Origin: Natrinema sp. SYSU A 869
Lineage (GTDB): Archaea > Halobacteriota > Halobacteria > Halobacteriales > Natrialbaceae
NCBI RefSeq assembly: GCF_019879105.1
Contig: NZ_CP082249.1
Location: 1,612,001-1,676,000, forward strand
Direction of reading: 5' to 3'
Length of the DNA stretch: 64,000 bases
The stretch's first letter is position 1, and each line of letters starts with the position of its first letter. Below are positions 52,702-61,739 of this stretch, one piece after another. A model generated the notes under the pieces. It was not told the DNA's origin and did not search any database. It saw only the letters and a list, made by a program, of their open reading frames with translations. The position numbers and the translations under genes are program-made.

Positions 52702-53174
52702 CGCTTCGTCTCATCGCAAGACGAGGCCAGCGTAAAGACGCACCGGCCGAATTGACTCACTAGTGAGTGGTATCGGGGGGCTGTCCCCGATCGCTCGACC
52801 TCGAGACCGCCGCGAAACGGAGGTGGGAAGCGTCGTCGGCCCGTTGGCGAGGGAGGAAGACCGTCGCCGAAACGTGACAGTGCCGCGAATGGTCGGCGGG
52901 CTACCGTCCGAACCGAACGAGACGGGATCGACTGCCTCCGTCTCGGAGCGACGGTATTGATCGCGATCAGTAGCGTTTCGGGGCGGTGTCGATGCGTGGC
53001 CAGTGTAATCTAGCGAGTCCCATCCGCGACAGAATGACGATCCGACGCTCGTGATCCGCGCCTCAAGCAACGATCTCATCTCCTGGGAAAGCGCGCTGAA
53101 CCTGTACGACGCCGTCGGCGCGACGAGAGCCGTCTGTCGTAACGTTCTCGTCGCGGCCACGCGTACTCGAGGCC
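52702..53174. other. Gap between the histidine kinase and a GNAT gene
   Basis: 473 bp with the kinase promoter (CGTCTTTACG near 52730 on the minus strand) and two palindromes, listed separately. No gene is supported on either strand; frames here are Arg-rich by-products of high GC. Confidence 0.4.
52755..52791. promoter_or_regulatory. Two palindromes upstream of the histidine kinase
   Basis: ACTCACT abuts its reverse complement at 52755-52768 (14 bp). ATCGGGG and CCCCGAT flank six bases at 52772-52791. Both are upstream of the T-rich promoter element near 52730 and could bind a regulator. Confidence 0.35.
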
Positions 53175-53606
53175 ATGGTCGAGGTACGCGTCGCCGACAC
53201 GGAACGAGCGCGCGAGGACGCCTTCGCGGTCCGACGGACGGTGTTCGTCGAGGAGCAGGGCGTCGACGAGGAACTGGAGTACGACGACCACGACGAGACC
53301 GCCGTCCACTTCGTCGCGTACGACGACAGAGAGCCGATCGGCGCGGCGCGACTTCGTGAGTACGAGGCGGGCGGAGGAAAGGTCGAACGCGTTGCGGCCC
53401 TCGAGTCCCGCCGAGCGGAGGGCGTCGGTCGCGCGCTGATGGAGGCGCTCGAGCGGCGGGCCATCGATTCGGGATTTGCGGCGCTGAAGCTCCACGCACA
53501 GACACGAGCCGCCGACTTCTATCGGAGTCTGGGCTACGAGCGCCGCGGGACGGAGTTCGAGGAGGCCGGTATCCCACACGTCGAGATGCGGAAATCACTG
53601 GCCTAA
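53175..53606 (+). CDS. GNAT family N-acetyltransferase (ElaA-like)
   Basis: A 143-residue single GNAT domain. FAVRRTVFVEEQGVDEELEY near residue 17 is the EL-x-x-R-x-x-V-F-V-x-E-Q motif of the YjcF/ElaA subgroup. The acetyl-CoA motif is RVAALESRRAEGVGRALMEAL near 75, with R-x-x-G-V/I-G-R/K. The end, FYRSLGYERRGTEFEEAGIPH, is typical. The substrate is unknown. Confidence 0.9.
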   Translation: MVEVRVADTERAREDAFAVRRTVFVEEQGVDEELEYDDHDETAVHFVAYDDREPIGAARLREYEAGGGKVERVAALESRRAEGVGRALMEALERRAIDSGFAALKLHAQTRAADFYRSLGYERRGTEFEEAGIPHVEMRKSLA

Positions 53607-53626
53607 TCGGAAATCGGTCGTGGCCC

Positions 53627-53984
53627 TCACTCGAGTCGCGGCAGGTCACCTGTCCGCTCCTGACGAATGAAATCTCGCACGAACAGACGGAGCTGTCGAC
53701 ACAGCTCCTCGCAGTCGTCATATGAGTAGATCCGGGCGTCCCAGCGGTCGCGGACAGCGGCGATCATCGCGCTTCGGACGCCCCAACTCGTGGGCGAACG
53801 CGACTCGTTCTTGGTGGGCCGCTGCATCCTCGTCGAACAGCGATTCGAGGACCGAACCGACCTCGATACCAACGCCGAGGGTGTCGCCGGCGGCGGGGAT
53901 GACGTAGACGACGGCGTTGCTCGCTCGAGCAATACGGCGAGTGAGCTCGTGTCGGTGTCTGTCGACTGTCTGACTGACTTTCAA
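53627..53984 (-). pseudogene. Unknown 117-residue protein, frameshifted in a C run
   Basis: The frame from ATG 53984 (MKVSQTVDRHRHELTRRIAR) reads well to VAFAHELG and then degenerates. The other frame continues VRSAMIAAVRDRWDARIYSY to a stop at 53627. Removing one C from the CCCC at 53781-53784 joins them into one protein of about 118 residues. This is the only candidate here where a base must be removed. I do not recognise the family; it looks soluble and mixed alpha/beta. It is divergent from a tiny membrane protein gene. Confidence 0.6.
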
Positions 53985-54009
53985 GGGTCAGTATGTGGGC
54001 GTCAATAGT

Positions 54010-54159
54010 ATGGCACATGACAGTCACGGTCCTGCAAACGCGGCCACAGAGACGGTACAGATGGCTGCCCGCGTCCTCCTCCCGCTGACGATATCGGCCG
54101 CCGTCACTGCCGGTGGCGTGTTCGTCTTCTTCGCGCTGGTTACCGCCGTTCTGGGTTGA
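54010..54159 (+). CDS. Very small membrane protein
   Basis: A 49-residue protein: MAHDSHGPANAATETVQMAA and then one long or two short hydrophobic helices (LLPLTISAAVTAGGVFVFFA). It has a clean start and stop and a composition unlike shadow frames. It is divergent from the frameshifted 53984 gene and convergent with the NRAMP-like gene. Function unknown; a small subunit of a membrane complex is possible. Confidence 0.5.
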   Translation: MAHDSHGPANAATETVQMAARVLLPLTISAAVTAGGVFVFFALVTAVLG

Positions 54160-54222
54160 CGGCTCGGTCGCGATCTCGAGCGTTGACACAACCCGACTCA
54201 GCGAGCATCAACGCGGCCCAAC

Positions 54223-55589
54223 TCAGCGAGCGTCGATCCGCTTGCGGACGTCTCTCCCGGCGACACCGAGGATCGCCAGCGCCATCGCCGCCGCGAAGAC
54301 GACGACGAACGCCGAGAGCGGCTCGGTCACCGTCTCGAGTTCCGCGAGGACGAACTCGCCCGCGAGAACGGCTGTGACGGCGAAAAGCGCGAGGCCGCCG
54401 GCGTTGGCCGGCAGCGAATTCGTCTCGGAAACGACCGCGGGATCGTTCAGCAGGGAGAGGATCACCGCGATGGCGAAGGGCGTCCCAACGAGCCCGAACG
54501 CCAGCGTGAGGACGAGGAGTTGGAAGAAGGTTCCCCGAGGAACGGGCCGATCGCGGAGGCGAGCGCGACGGCGACGATCGCAGCCCGGTATCGGCCGTCG
54601 CTGACGGACTGCTCCCAGCCGAGTTTGTCTGCGAGCAGGTATGGCGGAACGATCGTGTTGCCCCCGAGCGTCGAGACCGCCGCGCCCAGCAGGCCGGCGA
54701 GGAACAGCCACATGGCGTACTCGCCGGCGATCGGCCCCAGTGTCTGCGCGGCTCCGACCCCGTCAATCGTCGCCGGATCGACGCCGGCCGATGGGAGGAT
54801 ACTCGCCGCAACGAGAAAGACTCCAAGACTGAAAATTCCGAAGGCGACGAACATCGAACTGATGACGTCGAACGTCGCGATATCCGCGTCGCGGCCCGTC
54901 CAGCCGCGGGCCCGCATCGTGTAACTCTGCATGGTCAACAGCGTGATGTGGACCGCACCGCCGAGGATCCCCGCGGCGACGAGCGCCCCGTCGACGCCGG
55001 CCGGGATCGCGGGTTTCAGTCCACTCGCCGCCGCAGCCGGGTCGATCGGGACGACGAACACCGAGGCGACGAACGCGACGACGACGATCGAGACGAGAAC
55101 CTTCGCGCCGACCTCCGCAAGGCGATAGCCGCCACCCGCGAGCCCCAAAGCGAGGATCACTGCCCAGACTACACCCCAGAGGCGCGGGTCGGTCAGTGCA
55201 GCGATACTGACACCCGCGTTGTCGACGATCGTCGCACTCGTGCCCGCCAGCGTCTTCATAATGACGAGCTGTGCTAATCCCGCGGCCAGTACGACGTCGA
55301 CGACGAGTACCCAGGCCCAGACCGAGCCGAGGTGGCGTTCGACGACCGCGACGATGCCCGCTTCGGTGAGCAGCCCCAGCCGCATCGAGAGGTACTGTCC
55401 GACAGTACCCAGGACGGCTGAGAGGACGACCACCCACAGTAAGGCGTAGCCGAAGCTCGCGCCCGCGACCAGCAGACTGGCCATGGTCGCCGGCCCCGCC
55501 GCGATCGCACCGGCGAGCCACGTCGGCCCCAGTCGCTCGAGAAACGATTCGATTCGTCCGAGTCTCACCGATCCCTGCTCGGTTGCCAT
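54223..55589 (-). pseudogene. NRAMP-like transporter lacking the DPGN motif, frameshifted
   Basis: It starts MATEQGSVRLGRIESFLERL. The protein has the eleven-helix NRAMP shape, with GPTWLAGAIAAGPATMASLL as helix 1 and GAVHITLLTMQSYTMRARGW as helix 6. The metal-binding DPGN of helix 1 reads GPAT, and the MPH of helix 6 is changed, so Mn/Fe transport as in classical NRAMP is doubtful. At 54533-54536 the frame slips. One more C joins IGPFLGG to TFFQLLVLTLAFGLVG, giving about 455 residues. The substrate is unknown. Confidence 0.78.
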
Positions 55590-55664
55590 CGGGAACCCTT
55601 GCGAACTGAACTATATAACTGCGTGGTATTCGTCGGTGCTAGACGGGCGAAAGCCCTCTGAGAG

Positions 55665-56057
55665 CTACTCCGACTGCCAGCTCGGGTTCTCCCGGGGCGG
55701 GCTGAAAATATCGATGCCCCGGACCGTCTCGTCGCCGCGGTTCTCGGCAGCGTGGGGCTGGTCGCCGGGAATCGCGTAGGAGTCACCGGGGCCACAGACG
55801 ATCTCCTCGCCGCCATCGGGACTCTCCGATTCCTGATTGCCCGATGAGCTTCGTTCATCGCCGTCAGTGATGAAGACCAGTTCGCCCTCGACAATGAACC
55901 CGGTCTGCTCGTGAGGGTGGCTGTGCTCGTCGACCACCGCGCCGGGTTCGATCTCGAAATGCTGAACGTTCATCGAGTCGGTGCCGGCCAGCAGCGCCAA
56001 GTGGACGCCGTCGGCGGCTTCCGACGGCTCGAGGTCTGAAAGCGAAACGCGTTCCAT
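55665..56057 (-). CDS. Cupin domain protein
   Basis: A 130-residue single cupin. It has PGAVVDEHSHPHEQTGFIVEGE (motif 1, with two His and Glu) and PGDSYAIPGDQPHAAENRGD (motif 2), plus a Ser/Glu-rich loop between them. It probably binds a metal and may act as a small sensor or isomerase. It is not obviously related to the other cupin at 45855 beyond the fold. It is divergent from the SMR gene. Confidence 0.88.
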   Translation of the reverse strand: MERVSLSDLEPSEAADGVHLALLAGTDSMNVQHFEIEPGAVVDEHSHPHEQTGFIVEGELVFITDGDERSSSGNQESESPDGGEEIVCGPGDSYAIPGDQPHAAENRGDETVRGIDIFSPPRENPSWQSE

Positions 56058-56189
56058 ACGCGGGGAAACGACAACGCGGCACATAATTCCGCGGATACCG
56101 GCGGTGACTCTCGGTCGTCGCGGGTTCCGTCGCAGCGGTTTCGACGGCAGTCCGAAACAAATATTAATTTTCTAACGTAACTGAGAGGT

Positions 56190-56522
56190 ATGAACCCGTA
56201 CGTGATACTCGGCGGTGCGATCCTGTCGGAGCTGTTCGGAACGACGGCGCTCAAGCTCTCTAACGGGTTCTCGCGGCCGCTGCCGAGTCTCGGTGTCGTC
56301 GTCGGCTACGGCTTTGCCTTCTATCTGCTCTCGCTGACGCTCGAGGACCTGCCGGTCGGCATCGTCTACGCGACGTGGGCCGCGCTCGGCATCATCGGCG
56401 TCGCGGCGATCGGCGTGGTCGCGTTCGACGAGCCCCTCGACGGGGCAGCCGTCGCCGGGATGGGGCTCATCCTCGCCGGCGTTTACTGTCTGAATATCCT
56501 GTCCGACGTGTCCGCGCACTGA
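56190..56522 (+). CDS. Small multidrug resistance (SMR) efflux protein
   Basis: A 110-residue protein with four membrane helices and the essential Glu at position 14 (GGAILSELFGTTALKLSNGF), as in EmrE. Helix 3 has PVGIVYATWAALGIIG, the SMR signature W-x-G-x-G/A region. The protein pumps cationic or guanidinium-type compounds out in exchange for protons. It is a single SMR gene, so probably a homodimer of dual-topology type. Confidence 0.94.
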   Translation: MNPYVILGGAILSELFGTTALKLSNGFSRPLPSLGVVVGYGFAFYLLSLTLEDLPVGIVYATWAALGIIGVAAIGVVAFDEPLDGAAVAGMGLILAGVYCLNILSDVSAH

Positions 56523-56628
56523 GCCGCGGTCTCCCGTTTCCGGTTGCCGCTCTGACGGTGTCATAGCACCTGACTACTTTCGCCGCGCTTGCCGAACCTT
56601 GAACTACCGCGAGGGGCCACTCCGAGAC

Positions 56629-57153
56629 ATGTACGCCGTCGTCGGCTGTAGCGAGTGTTCGAACCTCTGGATCATCAAGGGCCGCTCTGAGACGACCCAA
56701 TGTCCCCGCTGTGGCTCGCGCCGAGCCTACGAAAAGCGCAAGAAGTTTGTCGAGACCGACGACGCCGCTCACGCCCGCGACGTGCGCGCGTCGATGCTCG
56801 CTAACCGTCAGGGCCAGGGCGAGGCCTTCGCCGAACTGGACTCCTTTGCCGCCCTCGAGGACGAGGTCGCCGACGGCGTCGTCGATGACGACGAGTACCT
56901 CTCGGAATCTGGACTGGATGTCGACGAAGTCGACGCGGCCGGCGACCGCGACCCGCGCGGGCCGAGCCGTAGCGGGAGCAAGAAAGAAATCATCAAGGAA
57001 GCCCTCGAGGCTCTCGACGAGCCGACGGAAGACGAGGTGATCGAATACACCGGCGAGCGCGGCATCTCTGCCGAGTACGTCAGTGACGCGCTCGAGAAAC
57101 TCACACGACGCGGAGTCGTCAGCGAGAGTCGCGGGCGCTACCGGCTGCTGTAG
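56629..57153 (+). CDS. DUF5817 domain protein with zinc ribbon and winged helix
   Basis: A 174-residue protein. The N-terminal zinc ribbon has CSEC and CPRC (YAVVGCSECSNLWIIKGRSE; TTQCPRCGSRRAYEKRKKF). An acidic linker follows, then a C-terminal winged-helix-like segment (SKKEIIKEALEALDEPTEDE to LTRRGVVSESRGRYRLL). The pattern matches the family I recall as DUF5817, haloarchaeal and uncharacterised, and suggests DNA or RNA binding. It starts at ATG 56629; the longer frame reads through a promoter-like region. Confidence 0.85.
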   Translation: MYAVVGCSECSNLWIIKGRSETTQCPRCGSRRAYEKRKKFVETDDAAHARDVRASMLANRQGQGEAFAELDSFAALEDEVADGVVDDDEYLSESGLDVDEVDAAGDRDPRGPSRSGSKKEIIKEALEALDEPTEDEVIEYTGERGISAEYVSDALEKLTRRGVVSESRGRYRLL

Positions 57154-57205
57154 GTCGGCAGGATCGTATCGCCACGGCTATCCCGTCTCGACGGGTCTGT
57201 AGGGT

Positions 57206-57571
57206 ATGGCAGAGACGGTCGACCTTCAGATGCCCGTCGTCGGTGCGGGGCTGGTGGTCGCGATCGGGTTGCTCGTTTACGGAACCGTCATCGGCGAGAC
57301 GTTCGTCGGGATCGACACCTCCACCGGAGCGACGTGGATCCTCGCGGCGACGTTCGCCGTTCTCGCAGTGATCCACGCGAGCGTCGGCCAGTACGATCTC
57401 ACGCTCGGACATGGAGGCGGTGCCGTCGGCTGGCTACTCGTCCTCCTCGGGTCGACGGGAGCGCACGTCGCGCTCGGACTGGTATTGCTTGCCCTGTCGG
57501 GCGGGTACATCGCGATCAGAACGAAGCGACGCCGCAGCGGCGATTCTCAGGAGCCAGCAGCGGGGAGCTAA
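57206..57571 (+). CDS. Small four-helix membrane protein (DUF7548-like)
   Basis: A 121-residue protein with four hydrophobic helices (VVGAGLVVAIGLLVYGTVIG; WILAATFAVLAVIHASVG; WLLVLLGSTGAHVALGLVLL; and the end of it) and a basic tail. It lies 52 bp after the DUF5817 gene. It resembles a haloarchaeal family I remember as DUF7548, without known function. Confidence 0.7.
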   Translation: MAETVDLQMPVVGAGLVVAIGLLVYGTVIGETFVGIDTSTGATWILAATFAVLAVIHASVGQYDLTLGHGGGAVGWLLVLLGSTGAHVALGLVLLALSGGYIAIRTKRRRSGDSQEPAAGS

Positions 57572-57698
57572 CCGGTCGCGTTTCCGGCGGACTGATACTC
57601 ACTACCGACCACCTTCTGGACGCTTTTGGCGGTCACTCGAGGGGTCCGACAATAAAACTGAACGTCGGGAGCGGTCCGCTACAAAGGGATCGCCGGAG

Positions 57699-58925
57699 CT
57701 ACCGGCCCAGATCCTCGTGTGCGCTCGCGAGGTGTCGCGAGGAGAGTGCGCCGAGTAGGGAGAGTTCGCCGGCGAGTGCACCGACGGCGATAATCTCGGC
57801 GAGCGCGTCGGCGTTCGAGCCCGGTGGATCGCCGCCGCCCCGAATACCGAGAATGTCCAGCGCTTCGGCCTGGGTCGGGAGTTTCGTCCCGCCGCCGACG
57901 GTACCGACCTCGAGCGAAGCCAGCGAGACGCTGGCGTAGAGATCGGTGGTGCCGTCCTCGCGCTCGCGGGCGTCCATGGTCGTGATCGTGTTGGCAGCCT
58001 CGACGACCTGGGCCTCGTCCTGGCCGGTCGCGAGGAAGGCCGCGCCGACGACGTTGGCGGCGTGGGCGTTGAACCCCAGACTTCCCGCTTTGGCGCTGCC
58101 GATCAGGTTCTTTCGAGTGTTGGCCTCGGCGATGGCGTCGGCGGTGGTGTGGAGACTGTCCTCGACGAGTTCGCCGGGGAGCAGAACGTCCGCGGTTACG
58201 GAGCGGCCCCGTCCCTCGACAGCGTTGACGGCGGCGGGTTTTTTGTCCGAACAGAGGTTCCCCGAGAGCGCAACGAGCGAGGCGGGCGTCTCCGCTTCGA
58301 CGAGTTCGCAGGCCTCGCCGGTGGCGATCGTGGCCATGTTCATCCCCATCGCGTCCTTGGTATCGTAGGCAAAGCGCAGGTAGACGGAGTCACCGACGAC
58401 GTAGGGCTCGATATCGAGCAGTTCGCCGTGGCTCGTCGTGGACTCGGCGGCCTCCCGAAGTGCCTCGAAGTTGTCCTCGACCCACTCGACGGTCTCGGCG
58501 GCCTCGACGACGCCGGCGACTCGGAAGACTGGCGCTCGAGTCATTCCGTTTTTTGTCACGCGCGCGTCCGCGCCGCCCGCGGACCGGATCACGCTGAGGC
58601 CGCGGTTGACCGACGCCAGCAGCGCGCCCTCGGTCGTCGCGAGAGGGAGGTAGTGTTCGCCGTCGGCCGCGCCGCCCGCTACGGGCACGGGGCCGACGAC
58701 GCCCATCGGAACCTGCGCCGCGCCGATCATATTCTCGATGTTCGGGTCCGCCTGCTCGGCGGGGAAGGCGTAGTCGCCGATCGACTCGAGTTCCGCGCCG
58801 GTCTCCCGTTCGACGAGTAGCCGACGCGCGTGGGCCGCGGTATCATAGTCGGCGTGCTCCTCGAGTTCGTGAATGCGAAGGTCGCCCTCGCGCACTCGCT
58901 CGGCGAGGTCCTCGGGGTCTGTCAT
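57699..58925 (-). CDS. hmgA: HMG-CoA reductase (NADPH)
   Basis: A 408-residue enzyme of class I type. It has ENMIGAAQVPMGVVGPVPVA with the catalytic Glu near residue 64, LRFAYDTKDAMGMNMATIA with substrate contacts near 180, the catalytic Lys in SDKKPAAVNAVEGRG near 228, GTVGGGTKLPTQAEALDILG near 355 and the catalytic His in SSRHLASAHEDLGR near 400. It makes mevalonate for archaeal isoprenoid lipids; statins target it. CTGTTAGG about 28 bp upstream fits a leaderless start. Confidence 0.97.
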   Translation of the reverse strand: MTDPEDLAERVREGDLRIHELEEHADYDTAAHARRLLVERETGAELESIGDYAFPAEQADPNIENMIGAAQVPMGVVGPVPVAGGAADGEHYLPLATTEGALLASVNRGLSVIRSAGGADARVTKNGMTRAPVFRVAGVVEAAETVEWVEDNFEALREAAESTTSHGELLDIEPYVVGDSVYLRFAYDTKDAMGMNMATIATGEACELVEAETPASLVALSGNLCSDKKPAAVNAVEGRGRSVTADVLLPGELVEDSLHTTADAIAEANTRKNLIGSAKAGSLGFNAHAANVVGAAFLATGQDEAQVVEAANTITTMDAREREDGTTDLYASVSLASLEVGTVGGGTKLPTQAEALDILGIRGGGDPPGSNADALAEIIAVGALAGELSLLGALSSRHLASAHEDLGR

Positions 58926-59002
58926 GGATGGGTCAAGAGGGTGGTGGGCCCTAACAGTTGCTGATCATCGCGACTCGAGCGCGACCGCTTGTCACCGGGG
59001 CG

Positions 59003-59401
59003 TCAGCGACCGGGGTCAGTCTGTGACTTCTCCATCCCCGTCACCGAACGTCGGTAGCCGGCGACGAACTCGTAGCCGACGAGACCGAGGAACGCGCCGC
59101 CACCGATCGCCAAGATCAGTTTCTCCTGAAGTTGGCCTGCGTCCCCGGCGAACGCCACTGCGAAGAGCATCGTTACGACGACGGCGAACCGGACTCTGCT
59201 ACGGGGGGAGACGGTGGCGTCGGTCTTCGCGAGGTACAGTTGCGGGAGACAGACGAACAGGCCGGGGAAGAGGAAAAACTCGAGCACTGAATAGTCGTTG
59301 ACCGTAATTCCGAACCGGGACTCCGCGACGACGACACCAGCGAACGCGACCGCGGCGAGGAGAAACGATCCGAGGATAACGCGGTTTTCGCGTGAGAGCA
59401 C
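59003..59401 (-). CDS. Four-helix membrane protein, paralogue of the next gene
   Basis: A 132-residue protein from GTG 59401 with four hydrophobic helices. The same scaffold occurs in the gene at 59559: R-V-I-x-G-S-x-L-L at the start, LPQLYLAxTD in the middle and SRxRFAxV after it. The two are clearly tandem duplicates. No family is recognised; the role is unknown. Confidence 0.68.
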   Translation of the reverse strand: MLSRENRVILGSFLLAAVAFAGVVVAESRFGITVNDYSVLEFFLFPGLFVCLPQLYLAKTDATVSPRSRVRFAVVVTMLFAVAFAGDAGQLQEKLILAIGGGAFLGLVGYEFVAGYRRSVTGMEKSQTDPGR

Positions 59402-59558
59402 AGCTATCCATTCAATCGCAGACTGGTAATGGTTCCTACTGTAATGGCGAGAATCGAAGAGCCGATTTCGCGCGGTTGCCGTCGCCTCGGAGATCCGGTA
59501 GCAGCCAGCTGCCGGATCGGTTCCTGTCCGTTGTCACCCGATCACGGCATCGGTCCGG

Positions 59559-59948
59559 TCACGAGACCCTCGTCACGGACTCGTCGCTCGTCGTACGGTA
59601 GTCAGTGAGGACCTCATAACAGACGAGCGCAACGATCGAACTGATTCCAATCAGGGCAATCAACAGATGTCGTCCGCCGTCCGCGTCGGCGGCGAACGCG
59701 ATCGCGAACGTCGCCATCGCGACCGCGGCGAACCGGAGCCTGCTTCGGGAACGGTCCTCGTCGTCGTCGGTGACCGCGAGGTACAACTGCGGCAACGCCA
59801 CGGCGACGCCGGCGAACAGGAGAAAGGCGAGGAGCGGCCGGTCCCGAATCGCGACCCCGAACTGGCGATCCACGACGATCGAGCCGGCGAGCGCGAGAAC
59901 GACCAGGAGAAGCGAGCCGAAGATGACGCGGCCTTCGCGATCGATCAT
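59559..59948 (-). CDS. Four-helix membrane protein, paralogue of the previous gene
   Basis: A 129-residue protein from ATG 59948 with the same layout as its neighbour (VALPQLYLAVTDDDEDRSRS in the loop). It lies 157 bp away, so each copy may have its own promoter. Similarity is strongest around the middle loop and weak at the C-terminus. Confidence 0.68.
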   Translation of the reverse strand: MIDREGRVIFGSLLLVVLALAGSIVVDRQFGVAIRDRPLLAFLLFAGVAVALPQLYLAVTDDDEDRSRSRLRFAAVAMATFAIAFAADADGGRHLLIALIGISSIVALVCYEVLTDYRTTSDESVTRVS

Positions 59949-60122
59949 ACAGGCCGGTCAACGGATGGACAAGTCAACCTTGCGCTCGAGAGACGGTCGT
60001 AGGGCCGCCGTACGATCTCGTTTCGGCGTTTGGCGGTCCCTACTGGCCCGGCCAGTACTCGCGAACCGGACAGTGAGATCGGTGACCCAACTGTTTTGTC
60101 ACTCGACCGCGCGAACTCTCGC

Positions 60123-61739
60123 ATGACTGCGGCCGCTGACCGCTTGCTGGTCGACGCGGAGGTTCATGCCCTCACCGACCCCGACACCGTCTTCGAGGCA
60201 GTGGCGATCCGTGATGGCAAAATTGTCCGCCTCGGGAGACAGTCCGAGATCGAGTTCCTCGCGGACGTCGAAACCGACGTGATTGACTGCGGCGGACGAG
60301 TCGTCCTCCCGGGATTCATCGACGCGCACACGCACATGGAGCAACTGGGCCAACACCTCGTCCACGCGGATCTCTCGGACGCCGACGGTCCCGATGAATG
60401 CGTCCGACTGCTCCGCGAGCGGGCCGAGCAGGCCCCCGACCGCGAGTGGATACTCGGATTCGGCTACGACGAGAGCGAGTGGACCGACGCGCGGTCGACT
60501 CCACTGACGCGGGCGGAACTCGACCGCGTCAGCAAGGATCGACCGGTCGTCGCAATGCGAGTCGACTTGCACACTGCCTCGCTGAACACGGTCGCGCTCG
60601 AGCGCCTCGCTGACGACCTTCCCGAGGGCGATCTCCGACGCGAGGACGGCGAGCCGACCGGTGTCGCCGTCGAGGACGCCGCCGAAGCGGTCAGGAAACG
60701 GATCACGGCCGATCGCGAAGAGATGCGGACAGTGCTCACGGCCGCGACGGAGTACGCGGTCAAGCGCGGCGTCACCGGCGTCCACGACAAGGTCCGCGGC
60801 TCGGTCGCCCCGCGGGTCTACCGCGAGATGGCCGCCGACGGCGACCTCCCTCTGCGCGTGCGGATCGACTACTGGAGCGACCACCTCGAGGCGCTCATCG
60901 ACGTCGGCGTCGGGACGAACGACGGCAATGAGCGAGTCCAGACCGGGGCAATCAAGTCCTTTTCGGACGGGAGTTTCGGGAGTCGAACGGCGAAACTTGC
61001 GGAGCCATACGTGGATGTCGACGGAGACGGCGGCGAAAGCGGCAACAGCGGCGACAGCGACGGCGAAGACGCATCGTCCGACTCCAGCGGCAAGCGCGGG
61101 CAGTGGGTCGTCGATCCGGCCGACCTCGCTGCCCTCGTCGAGCGAGCCGACAGAGAGGGGTACCAAGTCTGCATCCACGCCATCGGCGACGAAGCGATCG
61201 AGGAGACGCTGTCGGCCCTCGAGGCGACCGTCGATCCCGGCGGGTCGCGCCACCGGATCGAACACGCGGAGCTAGCGACCGACGACCACCTCGAGCGCAT
61301 GGCCGACGCAGGGATCGTCGCCTCAATGCAGCCGAACTTCCACCGCTGGGCCGACGAGGACGGGCTCTACGACCAGCGCCTCGGCGCGGAGCGACGCGAG
61401 CGGACGAACCGGTTCCGCCGGGTGCTCGAGGCCGGTGTTCCCCTCGCCTTCGGCTCGGACTGTATGCCGCTGGATCCGTTACTGGGAATTCACCACGCGG
61501 TGAACGCGCCGACGGACCCACAGCGGCTATCGGTCACCGAGGCGCTGCGAGCGTACACGCGGGGTGCAGCCCTCGCCGGCTTTGACGACGAACGGCTTGG
61601 GACGCTCGAGCCCGGCAAACGCGGCGATCTGGTCGTGCTCGAGGAGTCACCGTGGGAGCGTTCGGATCGGATCGACGAGATCGATATCGCGATGACGCTC
61701 GTCGATGGCGAGATCGTCTTCGACGGACGCGAGATGTAA
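60123..61739 (+). CDS. Amidohydrolase family protein (YtcJ-like)
   Basis: A 538-residue metal-dependent hydrolase. HxH is in FIDAHTHMEQLGQHL near residue 67, CIHAIGDEAIEETL near 350, RIEHAELATDDHLERM near 378 and the catalytic Asp in AFGSDCMPLDPLLGIH near 448. Flanking beta strands form the small sandwich domain. A 30-residue Asp/Ser/Gly-rich insert near 300 is a haloadaptive loop. It probably hydrolyses an amide or formamide bond; the substrate is unknown. ATG 60123 is chosen from the AACTGTTTTG promoter about 30 bp upstream. Confidence 0.9.
   Translation: MTAAADRLLVDAEVHALTDPDTVFEAVAIRDGKIVRLGRQSEIEFLADVETDVIDCGGRVVLPGFIDAHTHMEQLGQHLVHADLSDADGPDECVRLLRERAEQAPDREWILGFGYDESEWTDARSTPLTRAELDRVSKDRPVVAMRVDLHTASLNTVALERLADDLPEGDLRREDGEPTGVAVEDAAEAVRKRITADREEMRTVLTAATEYAVKRGVTGVHDKVRGSVAPRVYREMAADGDLPLRVRIDYWSDHLEALIDVGVGTNDGNERVQTGAIKSFSDGSFGSRTAKLAEPYVDVDGDGGESGNSGDSDGEDASSDSSGKRGQWVVDPADLAALVERADREGYQVCIHAIGDEAIEETLSALEATVDPGGSRHRIEHAELATDDHLERMADAGIVASMQPNFHRWADEDGLYDQRLGAERRERTNRFRRVLEAGVPLAFGSDCMPLDPLLGIHHAVNAPTDPQRLSVTEALRAYTRGAALAGFDDERLGTLEPGKRGDLVVLEESPWERSDRIDEIDIAMTLVDGEIVFDGREM

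Noticed and set aside
51244-52755. Plus-strand frame of 503 codons opposite the histidine kinase
   Set aside because: The minus strand has all kinase boxes; this frame is Arg/Glu-rich with no recognisable domain.
60099-61265. Minus-strand frame of 388 codons opposite the amidohydrolase
   Set aside because: The amidohydrolase motifs on the plus strand are complete; this frame is an antisense shadow.
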